64,000 nucleotides of DNA from Serripes groenlandicus (GCA_031761405.1 JASEVX010000007.1:55004616-55068615); one strand, 5' to 3'. Numbered from the stretch's first letter, positions 42,601 to 57,600 are shown. A program made the numbers and translations. Notes: generated by a model from the letters alone, not told the origin.

Positions 42601-45600
42601 AGAGTTAAAGAATCTGCCATGGTTGAGTGATTAGCATAAGGGATTTGATACTGGGGTTCTTGGGTTGAAATCCTGCTCATGATGGTCATGGTTGAGTAAT
42701 CTTCTGCTTGCAAGGCACATTTCCTAGCCAACTACTGGTTTGTTTACTCAGGGATCAGAAAAAAATGTCCTGTGTACCTGATATAACTGAAGTAAAGTTA
42801 AAATAATGTTCAAATGGCATAAAATCCCAATAAAAAAGTAACACTTTCAGTGTTTCATTTTGCTGAGCATCCCAGAACTCGTTTAAATGTTTTTTTTTTT
42901 TTTTTTTTTACACCGCAGAACTCATTGATTTCTGAAAAACATTTGATAGGGCTCATTGATAGAAATTTCAAAATGAAACACTGACTTCCAATGCTGCTTA
43001 GATTTAATTTTTGCATTTTGAAGATTCCATAGCCAATACTAGGTATATCAAGATGGTAATATTGCATTGAGCAGTCAACAGTATAGAGCCTGGTCAGACG
43101 GCACTGATGCATTAGCTGGCCTGGCTCTCTGTTGGTGGCACAAGCTTCACAAAATTAGTTCTAATAGAGAAAGGGTTGAAAAAGAGAAAGTAATTTTCCC
43201 AAGGTTTTATTCAATATGTGATACCTGACCTGATTTGATTTTGTTTATCTCCGCCATACAGAATTTCCTATCCATATACCTCATATGATATTTTCAGTGT
43301 AGTTTTCTTTAAGCCTTTCCCACATACAATAAAGCTGCAGCAGACGACTTTGAAAATATCCAAACAATAATATGGAAAATCTCCCTAAATAAAGACATAC
43401 TTATTGAATAGAGTTGAAAACATTGTGTCAAAAGGTGAAATTGCTCATTTTGAGCAATTTCTTCTTTTGTTACAATGTTTTCAAAAGTCGTCTGCTACAG
43501 TGGCGGCAGAAAGCACCTTTATGTGGGAAAGGGTTAAAAGCATGTTAGAAATAACATAGAAATTGGACAAATGAGTTTGATGTAGAGTTGAAAACTTTAG
43601 GGAAAAAGGAGACATCACTCAAAGAAAACACTTTCTTTTGTTTTCACAATGTTTTCAAAAGTTGTAAGCTGCAAAGGTTTCAAAATTTGTCAGTACAAGG
43701 CAATATCTCTTATTCCATTTCTCTTTATAGCTGAATATCATACAAGGTCTTGCAACATTCAATGCATTCCTACAGAAACTTGAAAAGCGAGAGAAGATGG
43801 TGGGCAACCTCGACACAATTATGTACAAGTAAGTAGAACTTATCCTTCTTATCACATTTAATGTCTTAACAGCAGACAACTTTTAACCCTTTTGCACATA
43901 CAGCAAATTTGCAGCAGACGACATTGAAAACATCTAGGCAAAACTATGGAAAATGTCTCTTAATGTAGGTATAATTACTGAAAAAGGTTGAAAACATTGT
44001 GGCAATTGGAGATATTGCTTGTTTTGACCAATTTCTCCTTTTGCCACAATGTTTTGTAAAGTCGTCTGCTGCAGAGGCATCAGTCAGCGTCTACATGTAG
44101 GAAAGGGTTAAAGTCATCATTGTAAAAGTAGAAATTGCTCAGAACAAGCAAGTTCTCTTTTTGACATAATTTTGTCAACTCTGTATTAAATTTCTTCTTT
44201 CAAAATTCAAGATATTACACAGGTTTCCTCGCATGTTTATGGAGCAGACAACTTGAACAATAAAATATATCAGCTAAGCAGTTACATAGATATTTGGCTT
44301 CTCTTTACAACATTTACAATTGTAATTTGTAATTCTTTATACGTAATTCTTCTGGAATGTAATAAGTGCTTTGTATATAACAGAGTTTATATTGAATTAA
44401 CAACATGTATTTGCCAGGCTTCCACATGCATTCTGCAGCAGACAACATTTGAAAACATTGTGACAAATGTAATTGTTTGTTATGGGCAATTTCTTCTTTT
44501 GTTACAATATTTTTAACACTATTCAATAGTTTTGCCTTTACATTTTCAAAGCCATCTGATGAAGATTGTTGTATGTGGGAAAGGGCTAAAGAATTGCTTG
44601 TTTTCATTCATGTTCAGGACAAACTTCTTAGACCAAGAATGGTTTACATTTGAAACTGCTGGTACTTTGATTGTGGGATGGGAGGGTGGTCCCCTGCACC
44701 ACTCCAATATGACAGAACCAGGAGAAAGACATAGGGACAAGGAACCAGCCAAGGCCTACACTTCGACAGACAGAGATGACAGTGAGGAAAGCTCGGATGA
44801 TGATGCTGGGCAGTCCCAGTTAATGTCCCACAGGACCAAGAGAACCATGGCGGATTCATTGGACCTGGCAGGTCATGAGAGACCTAGAACAACTACCACT
44901 GGCATTGAAATAGCCGCCGCTTTGGCAACAGGTATCAACCTTTCTCGACATTTTGTTCAACCCTTTCCCACATGCCAACAAATGTCGCTTTACTTACAGC
45001 AGACAATTCCTGAAAACATTGTGACAAAGGGAGATGATGCTCATGATGAGCTGCTGCAGATTTGTTTGCGAGTGAACTGGTTGAATGACATTAACCCTTT
45101 CCCTCATTCGACAATTCTGCAGTAGACGACTTTGAACATATTTTTGTCAAAAAATGGAAAATCTAGAATTGAATGGATAACCTATGACTAAAAGTGGAAA
45201 ACATTGTGGCATAAGGAGAAATTGCTCGTTTTGAGCAATTTCTTCTTTTGTCACTATGTTTTCAAAAAGCCGTCTGCTGCAGAGGCGTCAGAAAGCGGCT
45301 ATATGAGGGAAAGGGTTAAAGGACCAGTAAATGTTAACCCTATCCCATATGTAGTCACATCTAAAACAGATGAATTTTGTCACAAAATGATCCCAGTGCT
45401 ATTTATTGAGATCTTACTTTTTTCACTGTTGCATGATGGAAATAGTTCATGATAATAATAATGTGAAGGTTCACGGTAATAGTTACTGGAATGGAAGCTC
45501 AAGTGTCATAATTGATTCCTATAAAACATACATATCAATTTAACCCATTCCATCATAAAGTAAATTTGCATCTGATGTCTTTGAAAACACTTAGGTGAAA

Positions 45601-48600
45601 CTATGGAAAATCTCTATAATTTAAAGTGGCTATTGAGTGGAGTTGAAAACCACGTGGCAAAAGGAGAAATTGCTCATCAATTTTTTCTTTTGTCACAATA
45701 TTTTCCAAAGTAATCTGATGCATCTACACAATAGAAAGTATTAAAAAGAGGAAGTTAAAGTTTGTAAAATCTATGTTATTGTTTGTCTACGGTATGAATT
45801 CTCTGTCAGTTTCTCTGATGAGATACATTGAGGGTCCTCTTCTTTTTAGCTCGACTTTTGAAAAAAAGAGAGCTATTGTCATGACCCTGGCGTCGTCGGC
45901 GGCGGCGTGGTCGTCCGGTTAAGGTTTTTTTGTTTAGCTCATTTTTTTTTCTCCCTATCAGTCGAGCGTCTGTGCCGTATGCGGTGCTCTTGTTTAAACT
46001 TATAAGGACAAAATGTAGCATCTGAAGTATTGGAACTTTAAATTGACACACAAGTTGAAAGTTATGTGGGAAATATTGAGTTATTTCTCCTTTACCCACA
46101 TTGTTGTAAAAAGTCATCTACTCCAAATGTGTCAAATGTTGCCTTAGATAAAATGATTACGGGATAAGTTCTTTCTTTTGAATAAGTACAAGACAAACCC
46201 AACATGTTTATTACAGGGGTAGCTCCGCCTCCGATGTTCACGGAACCTCCCATTGTGGAAGACACACCCAGGACATACAGGTCCGACTTGAGCACTGCCC
46301 GAGTTCAAGCTCAGAAAGCATATGAGCAACAAGCTGAAAAGAAACTACTAACAGCGCAAGATACCCTTGATGCCATGAACAAGGCTTTTACATATTTCAG
46401 AAAAGCTATTGTAAGTTTGTTTTTGTTGTAAGATATCTACTTTCTTCTCCTATAGTATAAAAATATATGTCAGTGCATTTTTTTACTTGGCTGGGCATTA
46501 AGTGCTGTTGGAATTACAAATCCATTGATTACTATAGCCACATATTAGCTAAGATTTTCAAGGATTGGAAATAAGATTTTTTTTTTTCACATATATATCA
46601 TTTTAAAACAAAAAATATCAAGAAAAAGAATGTATATACCTCTTCTTAACTGATACAGAACATTTTCACACCTCAGCAGTAAATGACATTCAAATCAATT
46701 GTTGAAAAAACAGTTATAACTCGAACGAGCCAATTACTACTTTTTCCACACTGATTCAAAATTATACTTCCATGTTCTTTGAATTGTCCAAGTTTCCACT
46801 CTGTATCAAAATTATACTTCCATGTTCTTTGAATTGTCCAGGTTTTCCTCCAGATGTTTCAAGCCATCTGCTTTTAAAAATGACACTTCAAGGAAAGATT
46901 TTTTTATGAAAATTTTACACATGACATTAATTTCATTGCAGGTTCTAGCTCACAGAGGACAATACTGGACTTTATTAGAGAACTCAGCAAAAGCATTATG
47001 GAATTGTGCCCATACTGCATTATTGAGGGCTTATACTCCTGTCCTTGGGGAGGATGACAATGGGCTGTTAACCATAGATGAAATTAGGTCAATGGCATGG
47101 AAACCCTTCCACATTGCTGCTGACTGTGTCCTTGACATGATGACCCAGTTACAGGTTGACCTTCATGCTCAAGCTGCCAAGGTCAGTAGTGAATATTTTA
47201 TTGTAAAAGAATTATTGTACTTGTCTAAACTTTTAAGTGATATCTATATATATGTTTAATTTTGTTTATATATATATATAGTAAAAAAGAGATAAGAATC
47301 TACTTTGAATTTAATCATGTCAACCGGTTTTGTTTGTTCTGATTTTTTTTTTTTTTTATATAAGCCCTCAATTTCTCATTTTGCAACAATGTTCTCAACT
47401 TTATTCGACAATTTAACTTTCATTTGAAATAAGATACTTACAAAGACATATGCTGCAAATTAATTGTATGTGGGAAAGGTTAAGGGGCACACTATCAGGT
47501 TAGCTATCCAGGGACTAAAGGTCCTCTTATTTATGGTACTTGTATATTGTTTACTACATCATACAAAAGTAACTTCTTCCCAAAACTACATAATTCTCCA
47601 ACATTTTCTTTACTCTAAACAAGACTTCTTATCTGTCAATTTTTAGATTGAATTTTCTTCTGATCTATAAATTACTCAGTTCTACCTGAAATTCTGATAA
47701 TTATTCCACCTATAATTATTCCACCTATTAAACTTAAGTTCACAATCTCTTACTAATAGCTTAATAGCGAATATTAGGATATGATTTAAATTAGATTGGA
47801 TAATCAGAGCTCTAAATAAGGGGCGTTTTGCATGGTCTTAAATCCTTAGGCTTTATTTGACCTTCAAAACCTATGTTATGGGTACTCAAAAGAATCTTCT
47901 CACTGAGACGATTCTTTTGAGAACCCACAAGATTGGTTCTAATGAGTGCTTACAGAGATATCATGGAAGCATGACCTGTTTATCGATCTCTCTTTATTTT
48001 ATCTTATACATAATTATTCTGAGTATATAGTTTTACAATTTTCCGGCATAACTCTTTTTTATTCATTCAGGCCAAGTCAAAAGGTAAAAAGCTAGGCGAG
48101 TACTTTAGTTCTTGGGCTGGAACAATCCATAATGAGGCTGGTGGGGCCAGTCTTAGATTTGAGAAGTTGTTAGACGACCAGGCCATTGTGGACTTCCGCT
48201 GGGTAAAGAGATTAGTGCTGCGTGTTCTAGAAATGTTGTACTACGAGCAGAAATGGGAGAAACTGGTGGATATAGCCCTCAGATTCAATGCACTCACAAA
48301 GTAAGTTGTTAATTTCTCCTTTTGACACATTGTTTTCCACTTTTAGGCATAGGTTATCCATTCAATTATAGAGATTTTCTATGTTTTGACAAAATATGTT
48401 CAAAGTCGTCTGCTGCAGAATTGTCGTATAAGGGAAAGGGTTAATGCTTATTAAAATATTCATTGAAATTTATAGCATAACATCAATACTATATTGAAAA
48501 AAAGTCTGCAGCAGACAACTATTAAAATATTTAGGCAAAGTATGATTTTTTTTTTTATAAATGCAATGATGATTATCAAATAGAGTTGAAAACATTTTGC

Positions 48601-51600
48601 AAAGAGGTGATTTGCACATTAAGAGCAATTTCTCCTTTTCTGATATTTTGAAATGGTAGCCAGAAGAATCGACCCCACAGGATATCAACCACATTTTACT
48701 CAGAAGAATCGACCCCAATTTTAGTCAACCCCATCATCGGTTTTAATAGGTGTGAATGAATCGGTTTTATGAGTGAATGGAGGGTCATGCCAATGAAAAA
48801 AAAAATATAATGTAGTGATTTTGAAAACATTTTGTTATAAATCGAAAAAAACAAAACATTTATTAAATTAATGCTGCATAGTAAACAATCGAGTAAAAAA
48901 CCCAAATAGTGCCTTTGAAAACATTTTGTTATAAATGGAAAAAAACAAAACAATTATTAAATTAATGCTGCATACATGTAGTAAACAAACGAGTAAAAAA
49001 AAAAAATAGCGACTTTGAAACATCTTCGGCATATTGGATAATTTAGTAAGATTGTGAGAAAAGGAGAAATGTCCTCTATCAAACACTTTTACAAAACTTC
49101 GGCATACTTTGAAACCACGATATTGGATAATTTTGTAACATTGTGAGAAAAGGAGATATGTTCTATATATCAAACAGTAGTACACATCTTCTGCATATTG
49201 GATAAGTTAGTAACATTGTGAGAAAAGGAGAAATGTCCTCTATCAAACACTATTACAAACATTCGGCATACTTTGAAACCATGATTTTGGATAATTTAGT
49301 AACATTGTGACAAAAGGAGATATGTCCTCTATCAAACAGTAGTACACATCTTCGGCATATTGGATAAGTTAGTAACATTGTGAGAAAAGGAGAAATGTCC
49401 TCTATCAAACACTATTACAAACATTCGGCATACTTTGAAACCATGATTTTGGATAATTTAGTAACATTGTGAGAAAAGGAGATAATGTCCTCTATCAAAC
49501 AGTAGTACACATCTTCGGCATATTGGATAATTTAGTAAGATTGTGAGAAAAGGAGATATGTCCTCTATCAAAAAGTAGTACACATCTTCGGCATACTGGA
49601 TAATTTAGTAAGATTGTGAGAAAATGAGAAATGTCCTCTATCAAACACTTTTACAAAACTTCGGCATACTTTGAAACCATGATATTAGATCATTTAGTAA
49701 CATTGTGGGAAAAGGAGATATGTCCTTTATCAAACAGTAGTACACATCTTCGGCATATTGGATAATTTAGTAAGATTGTGAGAAAAGGAGAAATATCCTC
49801 TATCAAACACTATTACAAAACTTCGGCATACTTTGAAACCATGATATTGGATAATTTAGTAACATTGTGAGAAAAGGAGATATCTAGGGCTTGGCCTGAA
49901 ACGGTTGTAACTCAAATTGGTATTTTTTTTACCAAGGTTAATTACCTCGCCATAAAGTCTTAATAAGCGTTAAATCATTTTACTTGGTAAACAATGGGAA
50001 TTTAGGTGCCATTGCTCGGTCTGAGCAATGGCACCTAAATTTGCATTGTGAACAAAGGGGTCAAAATTGCCCCTAAACCAGGGTTTTCAAAATAGGTTTT
50101 TAGTTACAACCGTTTCACACCAAGCCCTCGATATGTCCTCTATCAAACAGTAGTACACAACTTCGGCATATTGGATAAGTTAGTAACATTGTGACAAAAG
50201 GAGATATGTCCTCTATCAAACAGTAGTACACATCTTCGGCATATTGGATAATTTAGTAACATTGTGAGAAAAGGAGATATGTCCTCTATCAAACAGTAGT
50301 ACACATCTTCGGCATATTGGATAAGTTAGTAACATTGTGAGAAAAGGAGAAATGTCCTCTATCAAACACTATTACAAACTTCGGCATACTTTGAAACCAT
50401 GATATTGGATAATTTAGTAACATTGTGAGAAAAGGAGATATGTCCTCTATCAAACAGTAGTACACATCTTCGGCATATTGGATAATTTAGTAAGATTGTG
50501 AGAAAAGGAGATATGTCCTCTATCAAACAGTAGTACACATCTTCGGCATACTGGATAATTTAGTAAGATTGTGAGAAAAGGAGAAATGTCCTCTATCAAA
50601 CACTTTTACAAAACTTCGGCATACTTTGAAACCATGATATTGGATAATTTAGTAACATTGTGAGAAAAGGAGATATGTCCTTTATCAAACAGTAGTACAC
50701 ATCTTCGGCATATTGGTTAATTTAGTAACATTGTGAGAAAAGGAGAAATGTCCTCTATCAAACACTATTACAAAACTTCGGCATACTTTGAAACCATGAT
50801 ATTGGATAAATTAGTAACATTGTGAGAAAAGGAGATATGTCCTCTATCAAAATGTAGTGATTATACAACACATTCACACCTATTAAAACCGATAACGGGG
50901 TTGATTAAAATTGGGGTCGATTCTTCTGAGTAAAATGGGGTCGATTCTTCTGGCAGCCTTTGAAATGACGTTTGCTGCAGAGGCTTCAGAAAAACGTCTT
51001 CTGTGGGAAAGGGTTAAGCATTTGTAAATCAAATGTCGTCTGTATTATAAAAGGGATAAATGAACATAACAAAAAAAACTTTTTTTTCCAAATTCAACAG
51101 TTATAAAGATAGTGAATCCTTTCCCACATACAACAAATCTGCGGCAGACGACTTTGAAAACATCTCAATATTAATATGGAAAATCTCAATAAATGAAGCT
51201 ATACTTATTGAATAGAGTTGAAAACATTGTGTAAAAAGAAGAAATTGCTCGTTTTTGAGCAATTTCTTCTCTTGTCGCAAAGTTTTCAAAAGTCGTCTGC
51301 TGCAGAAAGGATAAAGATTGATGAGACTACAATGTTAACCTCTCTAGAGCAACATTAGCCTGAAGCAAAGAAATATTTCAATAAAGAGGTTAATTAATAT
51401 TTAGCATTTCCCATATACAGTACAACAAATCTGCAGCAGTCAACTTTGAAAACATCTGCGCAAAATTATCGAAAGAAGCTATAAGGGAATGTTTAGCTTC
51501 TGAAATGAGTTGTGGCAAAAGGAGAAATTGTAATGTGCATTTCCTTTTTTTTTAACCCTTTCCCTCATACGACAATTCTGCAGCAGACGACTTTGAACAT

Positions 51601-54600
51601 ATTTTGTCAACAAATAGAAAATCTCTATAATTGAATGGATAACTAAAAGTGGAAAACATTGTGGCAAAAGAAGAAAACAAGCAATTTCTTCTTTTGTCAC
51701 TATGTTTTTAAAAAGGTGTCTGGTGCAGAGGCGTCAGAAAGTGTCTATATGAGGGTAGGAAGGCGTCAAAAGGCATCTCCATTTTGGTAACGGTTAACCC
51801 TTTCTGAAGCTCTTTAGAATTAAGAAAACATTGTGGCAAAGGGAGAAATTGCTCATAATGAGCAATTTCTACTTTTACCAAAATGTTTTTAACTCTAATC
51901 AATAATGGTTCTTTCATTTATAGTCTTTAATATAGTCTTCTGCTGCAGATTTGTTGTATGTTTGAAAGGGTTAAAAGGCCTCATTGGAGAAAATATAAGA
52001 ATCGATCAACATGATGTTTTGTTTCCTCAGATCTGCAATTTTGGAGAGTTTATGCAGTAATGACAATTTCTCTTATTTACTTAAACAGTGACAGATATTC
52101 AGAACAGGTTATTCCACTGCTTGTTCAAGCTCAGAGACGTCTCACTGAGGGTATCCAGGAACTGGGCGGCCGGATGCCACCACAACCCCATTATCAACAA
52201 CTTATCTACAAGCTGAACACTGTCATTAATGCCAAGACCTACCTTACACAGCAACTGGAGATCGTCATGGACAAGAACAATCCACCCACGGTTGCCCTGG
52301 GGGCTGGGATCGACCCTCTTGGTCATGGATTGTACACTAGCAAGGACGCTTTGAAGAATGTATCTGTTCCTCTGGATATTTCACAGAGTCTGTCGGTGCT
52401 GTATGAGGTCTTTGATAGAACACAGTACACATCCAGAGCCTTACAGCACAGCAGGAAACTCATGGTGCTCTATCTTGCCAATCAACAGAACAGTAAGTAA
52501 ATGCCTATTCCCACATATAGACGCTTTCTGACGCCTCTGCAGTAGACAACTTTTGAAAACACTGAAACAAAGGAGAAATACCTTTCAACTTTATTCAATT
52601 ATTATACCATTATTTATAGAGATTTTTTACAATCTGCTGCAGATTTCCTGTCTGTGGGAAAAGGTTAAGCCTTTTCAATGATGAATTTTTTAAAATGGAC
52701 TTGTCTTGTTTTGCATTTGGATGAGTCCATAGTCAAATCTTGAAGTTGAGTAGCCTACAACATAGAGTCTGGTCAGATGTCGCGGATGAACTAGCTGGCC
52801 TGGCTCTATACTAGTGTCAAAGGCTTTGCAATATATTAAATACCTAGTATATGTTTGTGTTCAGGAATGAATGAATGAATGAATGTATATTGTTTTATGG
52901 CGCATCGACAGCTAAGGTCATTTAGCGCGCAATGAAATTTAATTATTCATGATCCCTGGGTAAACAAACCAGTACGAGGCTAGAAAATGTGCCTTGCCCA
53001 AGGGCACTCCACCATGACCGTAGTGCCGCGACTGGGGATCGAAATCCCCGACGCTAACCACTCGACCATAGCGGATTCCTTGTGTTCAGGAAGTGTTGTT
53101 TACTTAGAAAACATCTGAGAGAAATATTTTGATATATTGTCAATTTGATGAAAGTTCTGATACATAGTAGAAAATATTGCCTTAACCCTTTCCCTCATAC
53201 GACAATTCTGCAGCAGACGACTTTGAACGTATTTTGTCAAAACGTAGAAAATCTCCATAATTATTATGAATGGATAACCTATGACTAAAAGTGGAAAACA
53301 TTGTGGCGAAAGGAGAAATTGCACGTTTTGTGCAATTTCTTCTTTTGTCACTATGTTTTCAAAAATCTGTCTGCTGCAGAGGCGTCAGAAAGCGTCTATA
53401 TGAGGGAAAGGCTTAATAGAATGCTTGTTTTTGGGGCATTTCTCCTTTTCCCCCAAAGTTTTAAAAAGTTGTCCATCTGCTGTAAAAGACGATTTAATTT
53501 GGTATCTTTTTCTATGGAAATATGTTAAATACAGGGCATGATTAACATATTATATTTGTTTCAGTTGCTGAAGGTGCACTTAGCCGTGTCCCATCGCGGG
53601 TTGATTTTATTCCAAACACTGCCCGACAACAGCCCACCATGCCTATAGATATCAGTCGGGAGGAGTATGAGGACCCGTCAGATGTACAGACGGCCCCTAT
53701 CCCAAGATCCCAAATAGGAACAGTCATCTCATCTTACGAGAAAACTATAGGTATTTGTTTTTTGTCAATTACCGTTGAGCCCTGGTTGCTGTCGATCGAG
53801 TTTGAACCCCAGCTTGGCCAACATTCTTTGCGAAAAAATGTTGAAAATAGTGTTAAGCCACAATCAATCAATCAAACATTGGTTAACATGTTGTTTCTTC
53901 TCCTGATATAGACAAAGTAATGCCCCTGCAAACATGTTTTGAATTCCTTGATATTAAATAATGCCCCTGATGTATTTTCAGCAGACAACAGTTATTATAC
54001 CCCCAGATACATAGTATATGGGGGCTATATAGGAGTCACGCTTGTCGGTCCGTTTGTTGGTCAGTTGGTCTGTGGACATTTCTTGTGAACACTATTTCTC
54101 AGCAACCCTTGGTCAGAATTCAATATAACTTCACAAGAATGATTGATACCAAGCCTTGTTGTGCATATTGTTGGCGTGTTGCACTGGAATTATTTTTAAA
54201 TGAGTTTTGGCCCCTTGAATTTCTCATACATATGTATATTGTCAGGCACCAGCTGGGGGTATTCATCACCTTCAGTGATATTTCTAGTTTGGTACTGGTT
54301 ATGTGACCCAAAGTCCAGGTTTAAAAAAATCCTTTCAATTTTCAAGTTTTCACATGATTTTCCTGAGGTATTTTCAAAGTCGACCACTCTTAAAATATCA
54401 TATCAAGATAAAGTTGATAAACAATATTGTCATCACTAAGTGGATATCAACATAATGCATTGATGTAACGTCCTTTCAGAAATGCTGTTAGCCAAGAAAG
54501 AAATTGAACTGGCAGCTCAAGCAATGCATGAGAGTGGAAACCTACATTACCATGCTGGAAACGTTCGTGCTGCATATAAATGGTGGGCGGAGTCCCTTGA

Positions 54601-57600
54601 CCTCGTTCTTGATGGAGAAGATGTAATACATACCTGGAGGGACATGTTTAAAGATGTCGAGGATGTTGGCGCGGAACTCGTACAGCGCTGTGGAATATGG
54701 GGCTGTCTAATGGCAGGAATTCTCACCTCCAATATTGCACAGTATGTTTAGCTTTATACCCAATCTGATTAAAGTCAGACTAAAATAATCTTCTGAGCAT
54801 ACATTGGATCTAATGACACCTCATAAAATATTGTCTCCAATGGATCCATTTAGGTATCCATGAGCTGAATTTTGTTCGTTTTTTTGGTCCAATGCAATCT
54901 CCCCATATATCTAATGCTAGGTTCTGCTATCAAATGATTAGTTTAATCATTTATTTGTATGTGTTATCTCCCCTGTTAATACCTAACTATTTTGTAGGCG
55001 CTAATTTGATTGGCAGACTCAATGGTCAATCGGAGTAAACCTATAATAAGCATTTTCACAGAACTATAGGACCGTTTGCTAATGCAGGGAAGTTTAACCC
55101 TTTCCCTCATAATGACGCTTTCTGACGCCCCTGCAGCAGACAGCTTTTTGAAAACATAGTGACAAAAGAAGAAATTGCTCAAAGCGAGCAATTTCTTCTT
55201 TTGCCACAATGTTTTCCACTTTTAGTCATAGGTTATCCATTCAATTATAGAGATTTTCTATTTTTTGACAAAATATCTTCAAAGTAGTCTGCTGCAGAAT
55301 TGTTGTATGAGGACAGGCTTAAATCTGGTTTCAATGAGATTACTCTATACTAAGTAAACAATGTTTGTATATTGCAATCACTGAGTCAGTGGGTTGGTTG
55401 GTCTGTCAGTGTGACCTATGAACTTGATGGATCGAACTTCGTGTTCAGTTTTCAGCTCATCTGTTTTTCCAAGTAAAAAAGTCGAGCTATTGTAATACCC
55501 TTGACGTCGTCACAAAACTTTAAGATTACCTCATTACACAATATATTTCCAACATTTTCAAATGAAACTTGGTAAGCATCTTCCTAGAAACAATACACAT
55601 TTCTATACCAATGCATATAACTCATAATTTATTCAGTAATGCCCCTTTTTCGAATTAGAAAAAAAACGGACGAGAGTTTGCATTCACTCCTTGGCGCTCT
55701 TGTTAAGATATCTTAATGAAACTTATTACACAAGATAATCATGACTTGTAGATTCTGCAAGGCATAAATTGGGATCATATCCGTTCAGGAGTTTAGTCCC
55801 CTTGAACAATTTGCGCAGCATCTGTGTCGGGCAGCTTCCAGAATAGTGGACTGATCTCTTCTGAAAAGAAAGGGATCACTGGGTGTGACCTTATCTTAGC
55901 CTTTGATCCCATCCAAGAGTATACTATGACTTATCTGCAATACTTCATATTGTTGTTTATAGTATTTGTCAAAAAAATATATTTAAGAAAAAATGTCTCT
56001 TTCTTAATTGCTAAAACATTATTACCGGTAGTTATTTCTCCTTTTTCCATAATGTTTTCAGCTCGATTAATTAAATTCACTTTTATCGGTTGAGATTGTC
56101 AATACTTTATGTTTGAATGGATTAAGAGTGTTGAACTTTTAAGTATGTGTTATGTGAATTTCAATTCTTTTTACAGGTATGTTTTGACATCAGATCTTGG
56201 ATTGAGGACAGAATGTTGCTTTCTCTCTGGCTATTTGTTTAAGGTAAACTAATCTACTTTAAAACCTTTCCATGAAAAAGCACACAAGTTTTACTTAATT
56301 GACCATTTACTAATATTACTCAAAATGCTTGACTCAGCTGCAATGGATAGCTGTCAGTCAAATTATTTAGATGAGCGACAAAGGGCCATCATGGCCCTCT
56401 TGTTTTTTTTTGTTTTCTATTTTCATCTATAAAGGAAATTACAGACCCTTATCAGATTTTTAGCAACTACTTGAATTAAGGACTGCTTTCCAGCACAGAG
56501 GCTTATTATTGAGCCAGTGCATTGGAAAAGGTACAAGCTGTGCATTCATATCAGTCTGTCCACCTGCTTTGTCTTATCAGAATCTACACAAGCTGACAAG
56601 CTTTTTACAAGTTATATGTGAACAGTTTAGATCATGTTTTTGTGCTGATGCGCAGGTTGATCTAGATCTACAATGTCCACAAAAGCCAACAAACTCATAC
56701 TGAATCAAGTGTTTTGTTTGATCCCCTTGTCTGTATGATGGCTATATTCAGATTTTCTAGACTGTTGCAATATAAAATATTATATTATTTATACTATGAA
56801 GATTTATGGAAAAAAGTGAGAAATAATTGCCATGAGATGTTATCAGTCGCCCGGATGAAATAAAAAAACGTCACATATATTAACCCTTTCCCCCATATAG
56901 ACACTTTCTGACGCCTCTGCAGCAGACGGCTATTAGTCATAGGTTATCCATTCAATTATAGAGATTTTCGACTTTTTTACAAAATATGTTCAAAATCGTC
57001 TGCTGCAAAATTGTCGTATGAGGGAACGGGTTAAGTCACCACCTACGTTATGATACATATTTGCATCATAAAACTGTATAAAAAAAAGTTGCTTTTACGA
57101 GAAATAACCTAAATACTCATTAATCGTATTGGGCATATATCTTATATACCATTTAATATGTGAATTTTTCACCCTTGTGATTTTACCCACTTATAACAAA
57201 TTCTGGGGATTGAATTCCCGTATCAAAAGATCTGGTTAACACTTTCCAACATACGACAAATCAACAGCAGACGACTTTGAAAACCTTTATACAAAAATGT
57301 GAAAAATCTCCATAAATGAGAGTCTTAATTATTAAAAAGAGTTGAAAACATTGTGGCAAAAGGAGAAAATGCTGGTTTTGAGCAAATTATTCTTTTGTCA
57401 CAATGTTTTCAAAAGACGTCTGCTTCAGAGGCGTCAGAAAGCGTCTACATTGAGGGCAAGGAATAAATAAACTCTTTTTAACAAAACTTATACTGAATGT
57501 TATAATTTTTTTCCAGGCAATCTTCAGATCATCTCTACCCCATCCTCTAGCTGACAGAGATTACGCGATGTACGAGGTGGGTGAGGGCTGTGAGGTGACC

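Larger units (their letters stand above)
48655..50958. mobile_element. 2.3-kb inverted-repeat element carrying a satellite array
   Basis: TTTGAAAT flanks it on both sides (48647-48654, 50959-50966), an 8-bp duplication. The ends are inverted over about 100 bp (GGTAGCCAGAAGAATCGACC on the left; the mirror ends GTCGATTCTTCTGGCAGCC on the right). Inside, about 49000-50850 is an array. An 8-bp duplication fits hAT, P or Merlin types; I cannot assign it. Confidence 0.8.
48500..51016 (-). mobile_element. Foldback MITE split by the 2.3-kb satellite element
   Basis: Left part CTGCAGCAGACAACTATTAA to CAATTTCTCCTTTTC; right part GAAATGACGTTTGCTGCAGA to GGGAAAGGGTTAA. Confidence 0.7.

Noticed and set aside
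44532..45125. A 197-residue single-exon gene
   Set aside because: The frame begins and ends in MITE sequence. Only 44618-44931 is coding, with good splice sites and phase as CFAP54 exon 23.
49000..50850. CRISPR array
   Set aside because: Monomers are joined head to tail with no unique spacers, and the genome is eukaryotic. The arrays at 29.7 and 12.6 kb fail for the same reason.
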